Source: Clostridia bacterium (GTDB lineage: Bacteria; Bacillota; Clostridia; Christensenellales; Aristaeellaceae). From it: DNA of 60,223 nt. The notes under the pieces were generated by a model. That model was not told the origin of the DNA, did not search any database, and saw only the letters and a program-made list of their open reading frames with translations. Where the stretch lies: contig JAFZOG010000062.1 in the NCBI GenBank assembly GCA_017550745.1, positions 1 to 60,223 on the forward strand. The letters run 5' to 3'. The position numbers and the translations under genes are program-made. Below are positions 15,273-23,689 of this stretch, piece after piece. Position 1 is the stretch's first letter. Each line of letters opens with the position of its first letter.

Positions 15273-17899
15273 AGCCGATCAAGCTGGTCATGTCCGCTTT
15301 CGGGCCTTACGCCGGGGAAACCACGGTGGATTTTTCCATGTTCGGCGAGACGGGGATTTTTCTCATTGCCGGGGACACCGGCGCGGGCAAAACCACCATT
15401 TTCGACGCCATCAGCTTCGCCCTGTATGGCGAGGCGTCCGGCGGCAAGGAGCGCCGGAAAAGCAAATCCTTCCGTTCGGATTACGCGGCGGCAAAAACGG
15501 AAACCTACGTCGAACTGACCTTCCGGCACAAGGACGAAGCCTGGTGCATCCGGCGCAATCCCGAATACGAGCGGCCCAAAATCGGCAGGGAAGGCACCAC
15601 CACGCAAACCGCCAATGCTTTTCTCACCAACCTGGATACCGGCGAAGTGATCGAAGGGCTTCGGGATGTAAACGATAGAGTCTATGAACTGCTTGGTCTT
15701 ACTCAGGATCAGTTTACCCAGACGGTGATGATCGCCCAGGGGGATTTCCTGAAAATCCTCAACGCCTCCTCCGATGATCGGAAGGCGCTGTTTCAGAAGC
15801 TGTTCAATACCTCGCTGTACGCTTCTTTGCAGCGGAAGCTGCAGGAAATGAACAGCGGCAACACCAAAGAAAAAGAGCAGCTGGATCAGCGCATCAAAAT
15901 CGCCGCGGGCAAGATCGATCCCGAGCCAGACTTCCCGGAACGGGACAGCATCGTTTTGTATTGCCAGGAGCCCAAGTATGCCGACCTGCTGGCGGAATGT
16001 CTGGAACATCTTCTGGACAGTGAAAAGAAAGCCCGGGATGCTGCCAAACAGGAAAAAGAAACCGCAGCGGAGCAGGGGACACGTCTGGTTGCCGCCATCG
16101 AACAGGGAAAGGCGATCAACGACGATTATGATGCCCTGGAAAAAGCGCAAACCGCGCTGCAAACGCTGCTGGATGACCATATCCATATGGACGGGCAGGC
16201 GGAAAAGCTGAGCACCGCCCGGAAAGCCCAAGGCTTGGCTGCCGACGAAGCGCTGCTGGCCGGAAACACCAAAGAAATAGAAAGCCTCGAGAAAGAACTG
16301 GATCAGGCGAAGCATGCCCTGCAAACCGCTGAAGATGCCCTGCCGGAAGCGGAAAAACAGCTGAAAACGGCGGAATCGCACACGGAGGAAGCGGACGCCC
16401 TGCTGGCTTCCGCAAAGAAGCTGGAAGACTGCATCCCGGTATGCAAGGATCTCGAAAAGCAGCAAAAGAAGCTGAAAACACAGCAGAACAAGATCGCGGG
16501 TTTGCTGGACGACAGCAAACAAGCCGATGAAGCCTATACCGCGGCCAAGGAAGGCTATTACCGCAGCCAGGCGGGCTTGCTGGCAGCAGAATTGACGGAA
16601 GGGCAGCCCTGTCCCGTGTGCGGCTCCACGGCCCATCCTCATCCCGCAGAGCTGTCCGCGGAAGCCGTCACTAAAGAGGCCATGGAGGCTGCGGAGCGGC
16701 TTCATCAAAAGGCTGCCGACGCGCTGCATGCCGCCGATACGGAACTGACCGCCCTCAAATCCGGCATCGCTGCCTGCCAGGCTCGGTTACAGGAAGCGGG
16801 CATCCGGGAAGACGAAACGGAAACCGATCTGGAAAAGCGAATCCGGGAGATGAAGCAGCAGGCCCAACAGTACCGCGACGCGGTCGAAGCTTCCCGGAAA
16901 GCGCTGAGCGATCTGCATATCCTGATCGAGAAAAACCGCACCGCTCTGGATCAGGGCACTCAGCGGATGGATGCCTTACGCAAAGCAGCGAATGAATTGC
17001 ATATTCGGTTTGAGGAAAAGCTGGCTGCCGCTGGATTCGAAGACGATCGTGCCTATCAGCTGGCCAAGCTGCCGGATGCAGAAACGGAAGCGTTGGACAA
17101 GCAGATCCGGGTATACGGTGAGCAAAGGAAATCGCTGACCGATCAGGTAGCCTCCTTAGAAGAAAAACTGTCCGGTAAAGAAAAAACGGACGTTGCCGCA
17201 TTGGAACAGCAGCGTCTGGATCAGGATACAATCCGGGCTAATGCTGAGAATGCAGAAAAAGCAGTTTCCAAGAAGCTGACGATCCACGAGGATGCGCTGA
17301 AAGAAATCAAAGACGCCCGCAGGCAGCAGAAGCGCCGGGAAGAAAACTGGGCCATCGTCCGGGACCTGTACAACTGCTGTGCAGGCATTGCTGGCGGAAA
17401 CCGCCGGGCGAAGATGACCTTTGAAGCCTACGTGCAGCAGTACTATTTCAAGCAGGTGGTGGCCGCCGCCAACAAGCGCCTGACGGTGCTGACGGACGGT
17501 CTGTTCACGCTGCGCTGCAAGGAAGAAGCCAGGGATCGAGTGCACCAAAGCGGCCTGGATCTGGACGTGCTGGATCGCGCCACCGGCCAGTGGCGAGACG
17601 TCAGCACCCTCTCTGGTGGTGAATCCTTCCTGGCCAGCCTGGCCCTGGCCTTGGGCCTTTCCGACGTGGTGCAGGCCCAGAGCGGAGCCATCCGCATGGA
17701 CGCCATGTTTATCGACGAGGGCTTCGGCACCCTGGATGAAAATGCCCTGCGCAATTCTCTGCAGGTACTGTCCTCCCTGGCCGATGGCAAACGGCTCATT
17801 GGTATCATCTCCCACGTCCATGATCTGGAAGAAAGGATCGAAAAACAAATTTTCGTATCAAAAACATTGACTGGATCCAGAATTGATATATTCACTTAG
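15269..17899 (+). CDS. sbcC: Exonuclease subunit SbcC (Rad50-like ATPase)
   Basis: 876 residues, shorter than the E. coli protein, mainly in the coiled coil. Walker A is GDTGAGKTTIFDA near residue 35. Long coiled coils flank the zinc-hook CPVC at Cys448/Cys451. The ABC signature LSGGESFLASLALALG, Walker B MFIDEGFGTLDE and the switch His (ISHV) close the head. It forms the SbcCD complex with the preceding gene. Confidence 0.96.
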   Translation: MKPIKLVMSAFGPYAGETTVDFSMFGETGIFLIAGDTGAGKTTIFDAISFALYGEASGGKERRKSKSFRSDYAAAKTETYVELTFRHKDEAWCIRRNPEYERPKIGREGTTTQTANAFLTNLDTGEVIEGLRDVNDRVYELLGLTQDQFTQTVMIAQGDFLKILNASSDDRKALFQKLFNTSLYASLQRKLQEMNSGNTKEKEQLDQRIKIAAGKIDPEPDFPERDSIVLYCQEPKYADLLAECLEHLLDSEKKARDAAKQEKETAAEQGTRLVAAIEQGKAINDDYDALEKAQTALQTLLDDHIHMDGQAEKLSTARKAQGLAADEALLAGNTKEIESLEKELDQAKHALQTAEDALPEAEKQLKTAESHTEEADALLASAKKLEDCIPVCKDLEKQQKKLKTQQNKIAGLLDDSKQADEAYTAAKEGYYRSQAGLLAAELTEGQPCPVCGSTAHPHPAELSAEAVTKEAMEAAERLHQKAADALHAADTELTALKSGIAACQARLQEAGIREDETETDLEKRIREMKQQAQQYRDAVEASRKALSDLHILIEKNRTALDQGTQRMDALRKAANELHIRFEEKLAAAGFEDDRAYQLAKLPDAETEALDKQIRVYGEQRKSLTDQVASLEEKLSGKEKTDVAALEQQRLDQDTIRANAENAEKAVSKKLTIHEDALKEIKDARRQQKRREENWAIVRDLYNCCAGIAGGNRRAKMTFEAYVQQYYFKQVVAAANKRLTVLTDGLFTLRCKEEARDRVHQSGLDLDVLDRATGQWRDVSTLSGGESFLASLALALGLSDVVQAQSGAIRMDAMFIDEGFGTLDENALRNSLQVLSSLADGKRLIGIISHVHDLEERIEKQIFVSKTLTGSRIDIFT

Positions 17900-17936
17900 A
17901 ATTCATAAGACCTTAAATAATTACATAGAGGTGATA

Positions 17937-18038
17937 GTGGTGGATATAAACGGAAAACAAATCGAGCAGGGAAATGTGTGCATTGCAGCATATACGTACA
18001 ATAATATCAGGAAGGAAGATTTCTTGTGTATTCCGTAA
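17937..18038 (+). CDS. Short ORF, 33 residues, possible truncated gene
   Basis: GTG start with GAGGTGAT just upstream; encodes VVDINGKQIEQGNVCIAAYT and stops after CIP. The 'D.NGK.I..G' opening resembles small YopX-like or hypothetical proteins, but the length suggests a truncated remnant or chance. From here to the promoter at 18313 I see only AT-rich sequence with one hairpin. Confidence 0.25.
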   Translation: MVDINGKQIEQGNVCIAAYTYNNIRKEDFLCIP

Positions 18039-18142
18039 AAAGAAAACAAGTCCTCGGCCTATTTTTACTGTAAAATGTAGGTTTTCGTAATAATCAAAAC
18101 AGTTCGTTTTTGCGAACGACCACCAATCACTATGTTAAACTG

Positions 18143-18181
18143 AAAAAGGCATAGGAATCGCGTCAGACTCCCTTGCCTTTT
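18143..18181. repeat. Hairpin in the sbcC-radical SAM gap
   Basis: AAAAGGCA pairs with TGCCTTTT across a 22-base loop. It could be the 3' end of the sbcDC transcript, although the U tract is part of the stem. Confidence 0.4.
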
Positions 18182-18312
18182 GCACATACTATATCACATA
18201 CGCAAATGATTGTAAAATAGACCAGCGCTTGATGGCTATTTTTTTAAACTCATATTTGCCATTCAGGTAGCAACTTGCAATTCGCAATGCCCGCCTAAAG
18301 CCGGACTAATCC

Positions 18313-18341
18313 TTGTCATTCCTCCGATGTTCAGATATAAT
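18313..18341 (+). promoter_or_regulatory. Promoter of the radical SAM/Cys-tail operon
   Basis: TTGTCA (18313-18318) and TATAAT (18336-18341) with a 17-base spacer. It implies a leader of about 248 bases before the radical SAM gene. That leader contains a GC-rich stem-loop (GCCGCGCC 18537-18544 with GGCGCGGC 18552-18559) just before the ribosome site. Confidence 0.75.
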
Positions 18342-18596
18342 GGAGGGGTGTACAGGTACTGCCGAAAAGCCGGGAAGGAACGGGGCGCGGAAACGGTGGA
18401 CAGGCATACCCATACAAGCGCGTATCCGATGACAATTTGACCGCCCCTGCCGACATTCTGACCGGTATCCCTTGTACCAGCGGCCTTTTCCTGTTATGCT
18501 CACCCTGCGGAAGGAAAGAACGGGCTGCATGCTCCCGCCGCGCCGTCCGCAGGCGCGGCATCAGCGCGCTTGAAAAAGCATCTAAAGGAGGACACG

Positions 18597-19958
18597 ATGA
18601 ATTTTCGGGAATGGAAATACATGAAAACCAGCTTCACCGGCGTATCCCATACGACATTGAATCCGCGGGGGCCGGGCGTGGTGCGCATCCATCTGGTTCC
18701 TCCAAAGCATCCCATGAAAGAGCCGTCCGTAGCCATCCTGAACGGACAGGATATCATCCCGGTAAATCCCAGCTGGACGGTGCTGCTGAATCAGTTTATC
18801 GCCCGGATAAACCAGTACCCGGACCGGCCGCTGGTTCAGGAGGATTTAGACAGGATCGTGGAACAGACGGTAAACGATACTTGCCGTATCTTTCCCAAAA
18901 CGCCCCGCGAAACCATCCACAGCGACCTGGGCACCATGCTTCGGGCGCTGATGGACGTTGCTTACGGGCGCAAGCCGGAAACGGAAATCGGCTTTTTGAG
19001 CCTGGGAGAATACGCGCCTTTCATGACCGCTCCTCATCGGATGGATCTCATGGTATCCGCCATGACGAAGGACGGGCATTGGCACTGCAACCAGAAATGC
19101 CTGCATTGCTACGCCGCGGGCCAGCCCGAAGCGGAAGTAAAGGAACTGACCACGGCGGAATGGAAGCGGGTAATCGACGAATGCCGGAAAGCCAATATCC
19201 CCCAATTGACCTTTACCGGCGGGGAACCCACCATGCGCGCGGATCTGGTGGAGCTGGTGGAATACGCCAAATGGTTCGTGACCCGGCTCAACACCAACGG
19301 CGTGAACCTAACGGAAGATTTGGCCCATGCCCTGTACGACGCCAGTTTGGACAGCGCCCAGGTCACCTTCTATTCCTCCGTTGAAGCCACCCACAATACT
19401 TTGGTCGGGGCTTCCAATTATTTAAGGACCCTGGCCGGGCTGGAAAACGTGCTGAAGGCAGGCATCAGCGTGAGCGTGAACACCCCCCTGTGCAGCCTGA
19501 ACGCCGGAGAATACGCGGACACGCTGAAATTCCTGCGGGATCTGGGCGTTGGCTATGTGTCCTGCTCCAGCCTCATCCTGACCGGAAACGCGCGGGAAAA
19601 GGACAGCCAGGCCACACAGCTGACCGAAGCGCAGCTGGTGGAAACCCTGTCCGCCGCCGCCGCGTTCTGCGCCGAAAACGAAATGGAGCTTTCCTTCACC
19701 TCCCCCGGCTGGGTGAAGGAAGAAACCTTGCGGGAACTGGGCCTCATGGTGCCCTCCTGCGGCGCCTGCCTTTCCAATATGGCGGTAGCGCCCAACGGCG
19801 ACGTGGTCCCCTGCCAGAGCTGGCTGTCGGACAAGCCCCTGGGCAACCTGCTCACCGACGCATGGAAGCAGATCTGGAATCGGCCCGAAACTGTAATCAT
19901 ACGTGACTTTGCCGCGAAAATGACCCACGAATGCCCGCTGAAAAAGGAGGGCTGCTGA
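18597..19958 (+). CDS. Radical SAM/SPASM-like enzyme, putative peptide maturase
   Basis: 453 residues. The N-terminal 150 residues include a PqqD-like stretch (AILNGQDIIPVNPSWTVLLN), as found in peptide-recognition domains of maturases. The radical SAM core has Cys164-x3-Cys168-x2-Cys171 (CNQKCLHCY) and the glycine motif LTFTGGEPTM. The C-terminal region carries Cys388, Cys391, Cys406, Cys446 and Cys453, arranged like the auxiliary-cluster SPASM/twitch domain. The last cysteine is also the last residue. AAAGGAGG before 18597 sets the start. Its stop overlaps the next gene by one base (TGATG). The likely substrate is that neighbour's cysteine-rich tail (inference). Confidence 0.88.
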   Translation: MNFREWKYMKTSFTGVSHTTLNPRGPGVVRIHLVPPKHPMKEPSVAILNGQDIIPVNPSWTVLLNQFIARINQYPDRPLVQEDLDRIVEQTVNDTCRIFPKTPRETIHSDLGTMLRALMDVAYGRKPETEIGFLSLGEYAPFMTAPHRMDLMVSAMTKDGHWHCNQKCLHCYAAGQPEAEVKELTTAEWKRVIDECRKANIPQLTFTGGEPTMRADLVELVEYAKWFVTRLNTNGVNLTEDLAHALYDASLDSAQVTFYSSVEATHNTLVGASNYLRTLAGLENVLKAGISVSVNTPLCSLNAGEYADTLKFLRDLGVGYVSCSSLILTGNAREKDSQATQLTEAQLVETLSAAAAFCAENEMELSFTSPGWVKEETLRELGLMVPSCGACLSNMAVAPNGDVVPCQSWLSDKPLGNLLTDAWKQIWNRPETVIIRDFAAKMTHECPLKKEGC

Positions 19959-20917
19959 TGAAAAAAATATTCGTGCTGTTTGCTGTGTTCCTCTGCCTGC
20001 TGCCTGCCTGCGCCTTTGCAAAGGATCTGGACGAGATCCAGAATTACGGCGTCAGCGTGCAATTGCGGGAGGACGGTACGGCTGACCTGACTTACCATGT
20101 GGACTGGCTGGTGCTGGACGACAAGGCCGAGGGCCCCCTGGAATGGGTGAAGATCGGCATTCCCAATCAGCACGCCGACAGCTTCACAGCGATTTCCCAA
20201 AATATCAGGAAAATCGGTTACCTGTCCGACGGCGGCTCCTTTGTAAAAATCACCTTTGACCGCAAGTATTACGCGGGTGAAACCGTATCTTTCGATTTTT
20301 CCCTGCACCAGGCTTATCTGTACGCGCTGGAGGACGGCGCCGTGCGCTTCTCCCTCACGCCCGGCTGGTTCGATAAGATCGAAGTGAAAAACGCCGTGAT
20401 CCGCTGGAAAGCGGCGGGTGTGCAGTCCTCCAACGCGGAATTGGAGGAAAACGGCTATCTGTTCTGGAAAACCGCGCTGCGCAAGGGCGAACGGCTGCGG
20501 GCGGAGGTCGTTTATCCCCGCAGCTATTTCATGCAGCTGGATGAAGCAAAGCAATCCACCAACGCAAAAGCCGATGAAGAGGATATCTATTTGATCCTCG
20601 TCGGGCTGCTGGTCACCATCGTGATCATCTTTTTAATCGTGCGGGCTTTGGGGAACGACAATTACCGCGGCGGCTCCGGCTTTGGCGGCGGGCATCCCGT
20701 GATCGTCCATACCCATACCCGGTCCGGCGGCTGTGTCCGTTCCTCCTGCGCCTGCGCTTCCTGCGCCTGCGCGTGCGCCTGTGCCTGCGCCGGCGGCGGA
20801 CGGGCGGGCTGCTCGAAAAAGGACTTCTACAATGGTCCCGGGGAAAACGCCCCCGCCCATACCGACGATGTGTTCCCCATGCTGTTTCAAGCGCTGGAAA
20901 ACACACAAAGGCAATGA
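19958..20917 (+). CDS. Membrane protein with cytosolic Cys-Ala repeat tail; candidate radical SAM substrate
   Basis: 319 residues. Signal peptide MKKIFVLFAVFLCLLPACAFA, then an extracellular beta-rich domain of about 185 residues reminiscent of DUF2207. One membrane helix follows (about 208-232, LVGLLVTIVIIFLIVRAL), then a Gly/His linker. Nine cysteines sit at 259, 264, 266, 269, 271, 273, 275, 277 and 285 (core CACASCACACACACAGGG), followed by AGCSKKDFYNGPGE. With a cleaved signal peptide the N-domain is outside and the Cys tail is inside, where a radical SAM enzyme could reach it. The Cys-Ala run is coded by near-perfect TGCGCC repeats (20747-20791). AAAGGAGG is seven bases upstream, inside the radical SAM gene. 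Confidence 0.85.
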   Translation: MKKIFVLFAVFLCLLPACAFAKDLDEIQNYGVSVQLREDGTADLTYHVDWLVLDDKAEGPLEWVKIGIPNQHADSFTAISQNIRKIGYLSDGGSFVKITFDRKYYAGETVSFDFSLHQAYLYALEDGAVRFSLTPGWFDKIEVKNAVIRWKAAGVQSSNAELEENGYLFWKTALRKGERLRAEVVYPRSYFMQLDEAKQSTNAKADEEDIYLILVGLLVTIVIIFLIVRALGNDNYRGGSGFGGGHPVIVHTHTRSGGCVRSSCACASCACACACACAGGGRAGCSKKDFYNGPGENAPAHTDDVFPMLFQALENTQRQ

Positions 20918-20929
20918 CACTGCCTTTTT
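20907..20929 (+). terminator. Terminator overlapping the Cys-tail gene stop
   Basis: AAAGGCA (20907-20913) pairs with TGCCTTT (20921-20927) and runs into T residues. The stop codon lies in the loop. The stem also suits the convergent MFS gene. Confidence 0.8.
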
Positions 20930-20950
20930 CACCGGCCGCAGGGCTCGGGT

Positions 20951-22345
20951 TTATCCGTCAAGCCTTCTGAAAAGATTGAAATGCATCAGCCCATGAAACA
21001 CTGACCGAAGGAGCTGCCGGGGTGTGCCCTCGCGGTCGTTCTGCAGCGGCGGCACCAGGAATACCGCCACGCACACCCGCAGGATCACCGCTGTCAGGAT
21101 CAGGGCCTTGAAGCGGTCAAAGCTGCCTGTAAACCAGCCCGCGCTCTGCCAGCCTTCCAGCAGCAGGCCGCCGGTCAGGGAGCCAAGGGTGGTGCCCGCA
21201 AGAGACGTGACGCAGGCAAAGACGGCGATGCAGGAGGGGCGGATCTCATCGGGTGAGGTGGAAAGCTGCATGCTGTTGGCTGCCAGGTTGGTGCCGCTCC
21301 AGAACATGGCTCCCGCGAAATTCCTTAGCAGCACGGGGATCACATTGCCCGGGGTGGAAAAGAGATAAAAGGCGTCGGTCAGCGCAGCCACCCCGCCTGC
21401 CACCAGCATCACGCTGCGGCAGCCGAAATGATCCAGCGCCTTGCCCCAGCGGGAAATCACCAAAATGGTGGCGACAGAGGCCGCCGCCGTGCCGAACACC
21501 ATCATCTGGGTAAAGGTCAGCCCCATTTCGTTCACGGAATAACGGGCCAGGTAGGGGCCGCACATATTGGAGCAAAAGCACCAGGCCGTCCACATGATGA
21601 TCAGCCGCAGGAAAGGCCGGTTGCGCAGGATATCCTTCACGATGCCGCCGAAATGCAGCCGTTGGGGAGGCGCGGAATAGACTTCTTTGCAGAAGCCGAA
21701 GCATATCATATCCAGCACACCCACCGTGCCGCCGATGATAAAGATGACGATGTACCGGCTTTCGATAGGCAGCGTGTCCAACAGCCGCGCCACCAGCAGG
21801 CCAAACAGCAGGTTGCACGCCGCCACCACGGAATCCCGGATGGAGAACCACCGGCCCCGGATGCTGATGGGCGCCAGGTCGCTCAGCCAGGGAAACCAGC
21901 ACACGTTGATCGCGGAGGAACAGCAGGAAGAAATGCCCAGCAGGAAAATCAGCGTCCACAGCGCCAGGCCCGCGGGCTCCTGCGGCACCACCAGCGGAAT
22001 GAACCCAAACAGCAGCCACAGCATCCGGGAAAACAGGCCGTAGGTCAGCAGATATTTTTTTCGTTTGTGCGTGCGGTTCACCAACAGCGAAAACGGGATC
22101 TGCAGCAGCGCCGCCGCCTGGGGAATGCTGTTGAGAAGCCCGAAGGCGAAGTCCCCCGCCTGCAGCTGGTTCGCCAGGCCGATCATGGCCGTGGTGCCGC
22201 CGCCGCAGATAATGCCGTGCATGTTGCCAAACAGATTGCCCAACAGGATCAGGCTCAGGCTGCGCCGGATCTCCTGCGGCAGATTTGCTTCCTCATAGAG
22301 CCTGCTTAAGGGATTGCTCCCATACGGCTTACGGACAGTGCTCAC
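20951..22345 (-). CDS. MFS transporter
   Basis: 464 residues, about 12 hydrophobic segments, GTG start with GGGAGGAAA upstream. The cytoplasmic loop between helices 2 and 3 reads LLVNRTHKRKKYLL, typical of the superfamily. The fold and length suggest a drug or sugar-like MFS exporter or importer; the substrate is not predictable. A promoter and hairpin leader precede it. Confidence 0.88.
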   Translation of the reverse strand: MSTVRKPYGSNPLSRLYEEANLPQEIRRSLSLILLGNLFGNMHGIICGGGTTAMIGLANQLQAGDFAFGLLNSIPQAAALLQIPFSLLVNRTHKRKKYLLTYGLFSRMLWLLFGFIPLVVPQEPAGLALWTLIFLLGISSCCSSAINVCWFPWLSDLAPISIRGRWFSIRDSVVAACNLLFGLLVARLLDTLPIESRYIVIFIIGGTVGVLDMICFGFCKEVYSAPPQRLHFGGIVKDILRNRPFLRLIIMWTAWCFCSNMCGPYLARYSVNEMGLTFTQMMVFGTAAASVATILVISRWGKALDHFGCRSVMLVAGGVAALTDAFYLFSTPGNVIPVLLRNFAGAMFWSGTNLAANSMQLSTSPDEIRPSCIAVFACVTSLAGTTLGSLTGGLLLEGWQSAGWFTGSFDRFKALILTAVILRVCVAVFLVPPLQNDREGTPRQLLRSVFHGLMHFNLFRRLDG

Positions 22346-22409
22346 GTGTTCTTTCCTCCCGGCGGATCGCCGCTTGACTCAGCGTTTCCATCAAGAAAAC
22401 TGCCAAGGG

Positions 22410-22434
22410 CTCTTTTCTTCATGTATGAAAAGAG
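22410..22434 (-). promoter_or_regulatory. Stem-loop in the MFS 5' leader
   Basis: CTCTTTTC (22410-22417) pairs with GAAAAGAG (22427-22434), extended by CCAA/TTGG further out. It lies in the about 120-base leader between promoter and GTG and could be an attenuator-like element. Confidence 0.35.
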
Positions 22435-22470
22435 TGCCTCCGCTTTGGCTTCTTCCCCAAAGCGCACATC

Positions 22471-22499
22471 ATTATACAGGATAAACCTGCCCCGGGCAA
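22471..22499 (-). promoter_or_regulatory. Promoter of the MFS gene
   Basis: On the minus strand TTGCCC (22494-22499) and TATAAT (22471-22476), spacer 17. Confidence 0.65.
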
Positions 22500-22530
22500 G
22501 AGGAAACCGCAAAAAGAGCAATCCTTTTTT

Positions 22531-22590
22531 GCCCAAAGGAAAACCAAGCTGCGGCATCGGAACGCACAGTCCGGATGCCGCAGCTTGGTT
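22531..22590 (-). terminator. Terminator after the DUF4003-like gene
   Basis: AACCAAGCTGCGGCATC (from 22542) pairs almost perfectly with its complement ending at 22590. On the minus strand it is followed by a T-rich stretch (TTTTCCTTT). It separates the signalling island from the MFS gene. Confidence 0.8.
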
Positions 22591-22623
22591 CATACTCCTT
22601 GTTCCGTCCGCCGCCGGGCAGCC

Positions 22624-23610
22624 TTAGTGGCTGCTTGCCGCGGCGCTGGAGGCAGCGACAGAAGCTGTAATTGCGCACATGGCCATTTCCTGGGCGATGA
22701 TTTGAACCAGGGTACTGGTCATGGCGGCGGTGTTGGCCTGCTCCTGATTGGCGTAAAGGTCTGAAACCAGCAGCGCGGCGTGCATGGCGCGGGTTCTGCT
22801 GTCCAGGCCGAACAACCCGCCGTAGCCCTTCTGGCCTTTCAGGAATTCATATACCTGCTGAATATCTTCCACCAGGCCGGGGATGCTTTCTCCGGTGACG
22901 GACAGGGCGGCCAGGGTGCTCAGCTCATAATACCGGCCGTATTTGACGCCGGCTTCTCTCAGGGCATTATACAGGTCAATGACCCTGCCCGCCTTTTCTT
23001 CCGGAACGCCGTCGCTTAAGGCCAGGATGTGGGACACGGTCTGCACCTCGTTCCCGATGGAGAATCGGGCTTTCAGCGCCTGGTAGCAGGCCTCCATGTC
23101 CGCGATCAGAGCGTCGTCCGTTTTGTCCGAAAACGCCATCAGCACCGCAAACACGCTGTCTTCGGAGGAGGTAAGGAAGGGATGCTCCTTTTGCATCCGT
23201 TTATAGATCACTTTCCCACGGGCAGCCTTTTCCTCCACCTGATTCCTGTCCGCCAGGCCCGTCAGCAAAAAGGATACCAGGGCCAGATATTCCGACCCCC
23301 AGAATTCCTGTTTCAGCATTTGGTAATAATCGAGGGCCTGGCTCATCCGCTCTTCGGGATGCTCGCTGAGCGCCAGCATGGACGCCAGGGCAGGGCGGAT
23401 ATTTCCCCTGAAATTGGAGAAAATGCCCGTTTGTCCCTCGATGATCTTTTTACAGGCTTTCAGCTGCTCCGGATCCGCCGCCTTTCCCTGAACGCAGAAG
23501 AGATTGGCGCACACGGGGTGAATGTAATCGCTGTCCCACTTGAATGTGTCATGAACTGCCTGCCGGTTGGAAACATAGCGGTCGCAAAGAGCCTGAAGCT
23601 CGGCTTTCAT
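22624..23610 (-). CDS. DUF4003-like protein
   Basis: 328 residues, cytosolic, helical. It resembles the DUF4003 family found in Firmicutes (N-terminus MKAELQALCDRYVSNRQAVH, with FKWDSDYIHPVCANLF). The C-terminus is Ala/Ser rich (ITASVAASSAAASSH). The ATG at 23610 follows AAGGAG. It is the last gene of the c-di-GMP island, 79 bases after the GGDEF gene; co-transcription is likely but a role in signalling is only inferred. Confidence 0.7.
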   Translation of the reverse strand: MKAELQALCDRYVSNRQAVHDTFKWDSDYIHPVCANLFCVQGKAADPEQLKACKKIIEGQTGIFSNFRGNIRPALASMLALSEHPEERMSQALDYYQMLKQEFWGSEYLALVSFLLTGLADRNQVEEKAARGKVIYKRMQKEHPFLTSSEDSVFAVLMAFSDKTDDALIADMEACYQALKARFSIGNEVQTVSHILALSDGVPEEKAGRVIDLYNALREAGVKYGRYYELSTLAALSVTGESIPGLVEDIQQVYEFLKGQKGYGGLFGLDSRTRAMHAALLVSDLYANQEQANTAAMTSTLVQIIAQEMAMCAITASVAASSAAASSH

Positions 23611-23689
23611 TTTCGTTTTGCTCCTTTCGCCATCAGAAGGTCCTTCTTCGTTTGTCAGCATAAAAAAGGCATACACTGCCGGGGCCATG

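Noticed and set aside
18437-18596. Frame in the radical SAM leader as a precursor peptide
   Set aside because: It begins at a TTG without a ribosome site, runs on into the radical SAM gene in another frame, and its few cysteines show no repeat. The downstream Cys-tail protein is a far better substrate candidate.
20747-20791. TGCGCC repeats as a CRISPR or simple non-coding repeat
   Set aside because: The repeats are in frame in a gene with clear signal peptide, membrane helix and ribosome site; they encode the Cys-Ala tail.
22342-22593. 83-codon frame upstream of the MFS gene
   Set aside because: It begins inside the terminator hairpin of the DUF4003-like gene, overlaps the MFS promoter and lacks a ribosome site.
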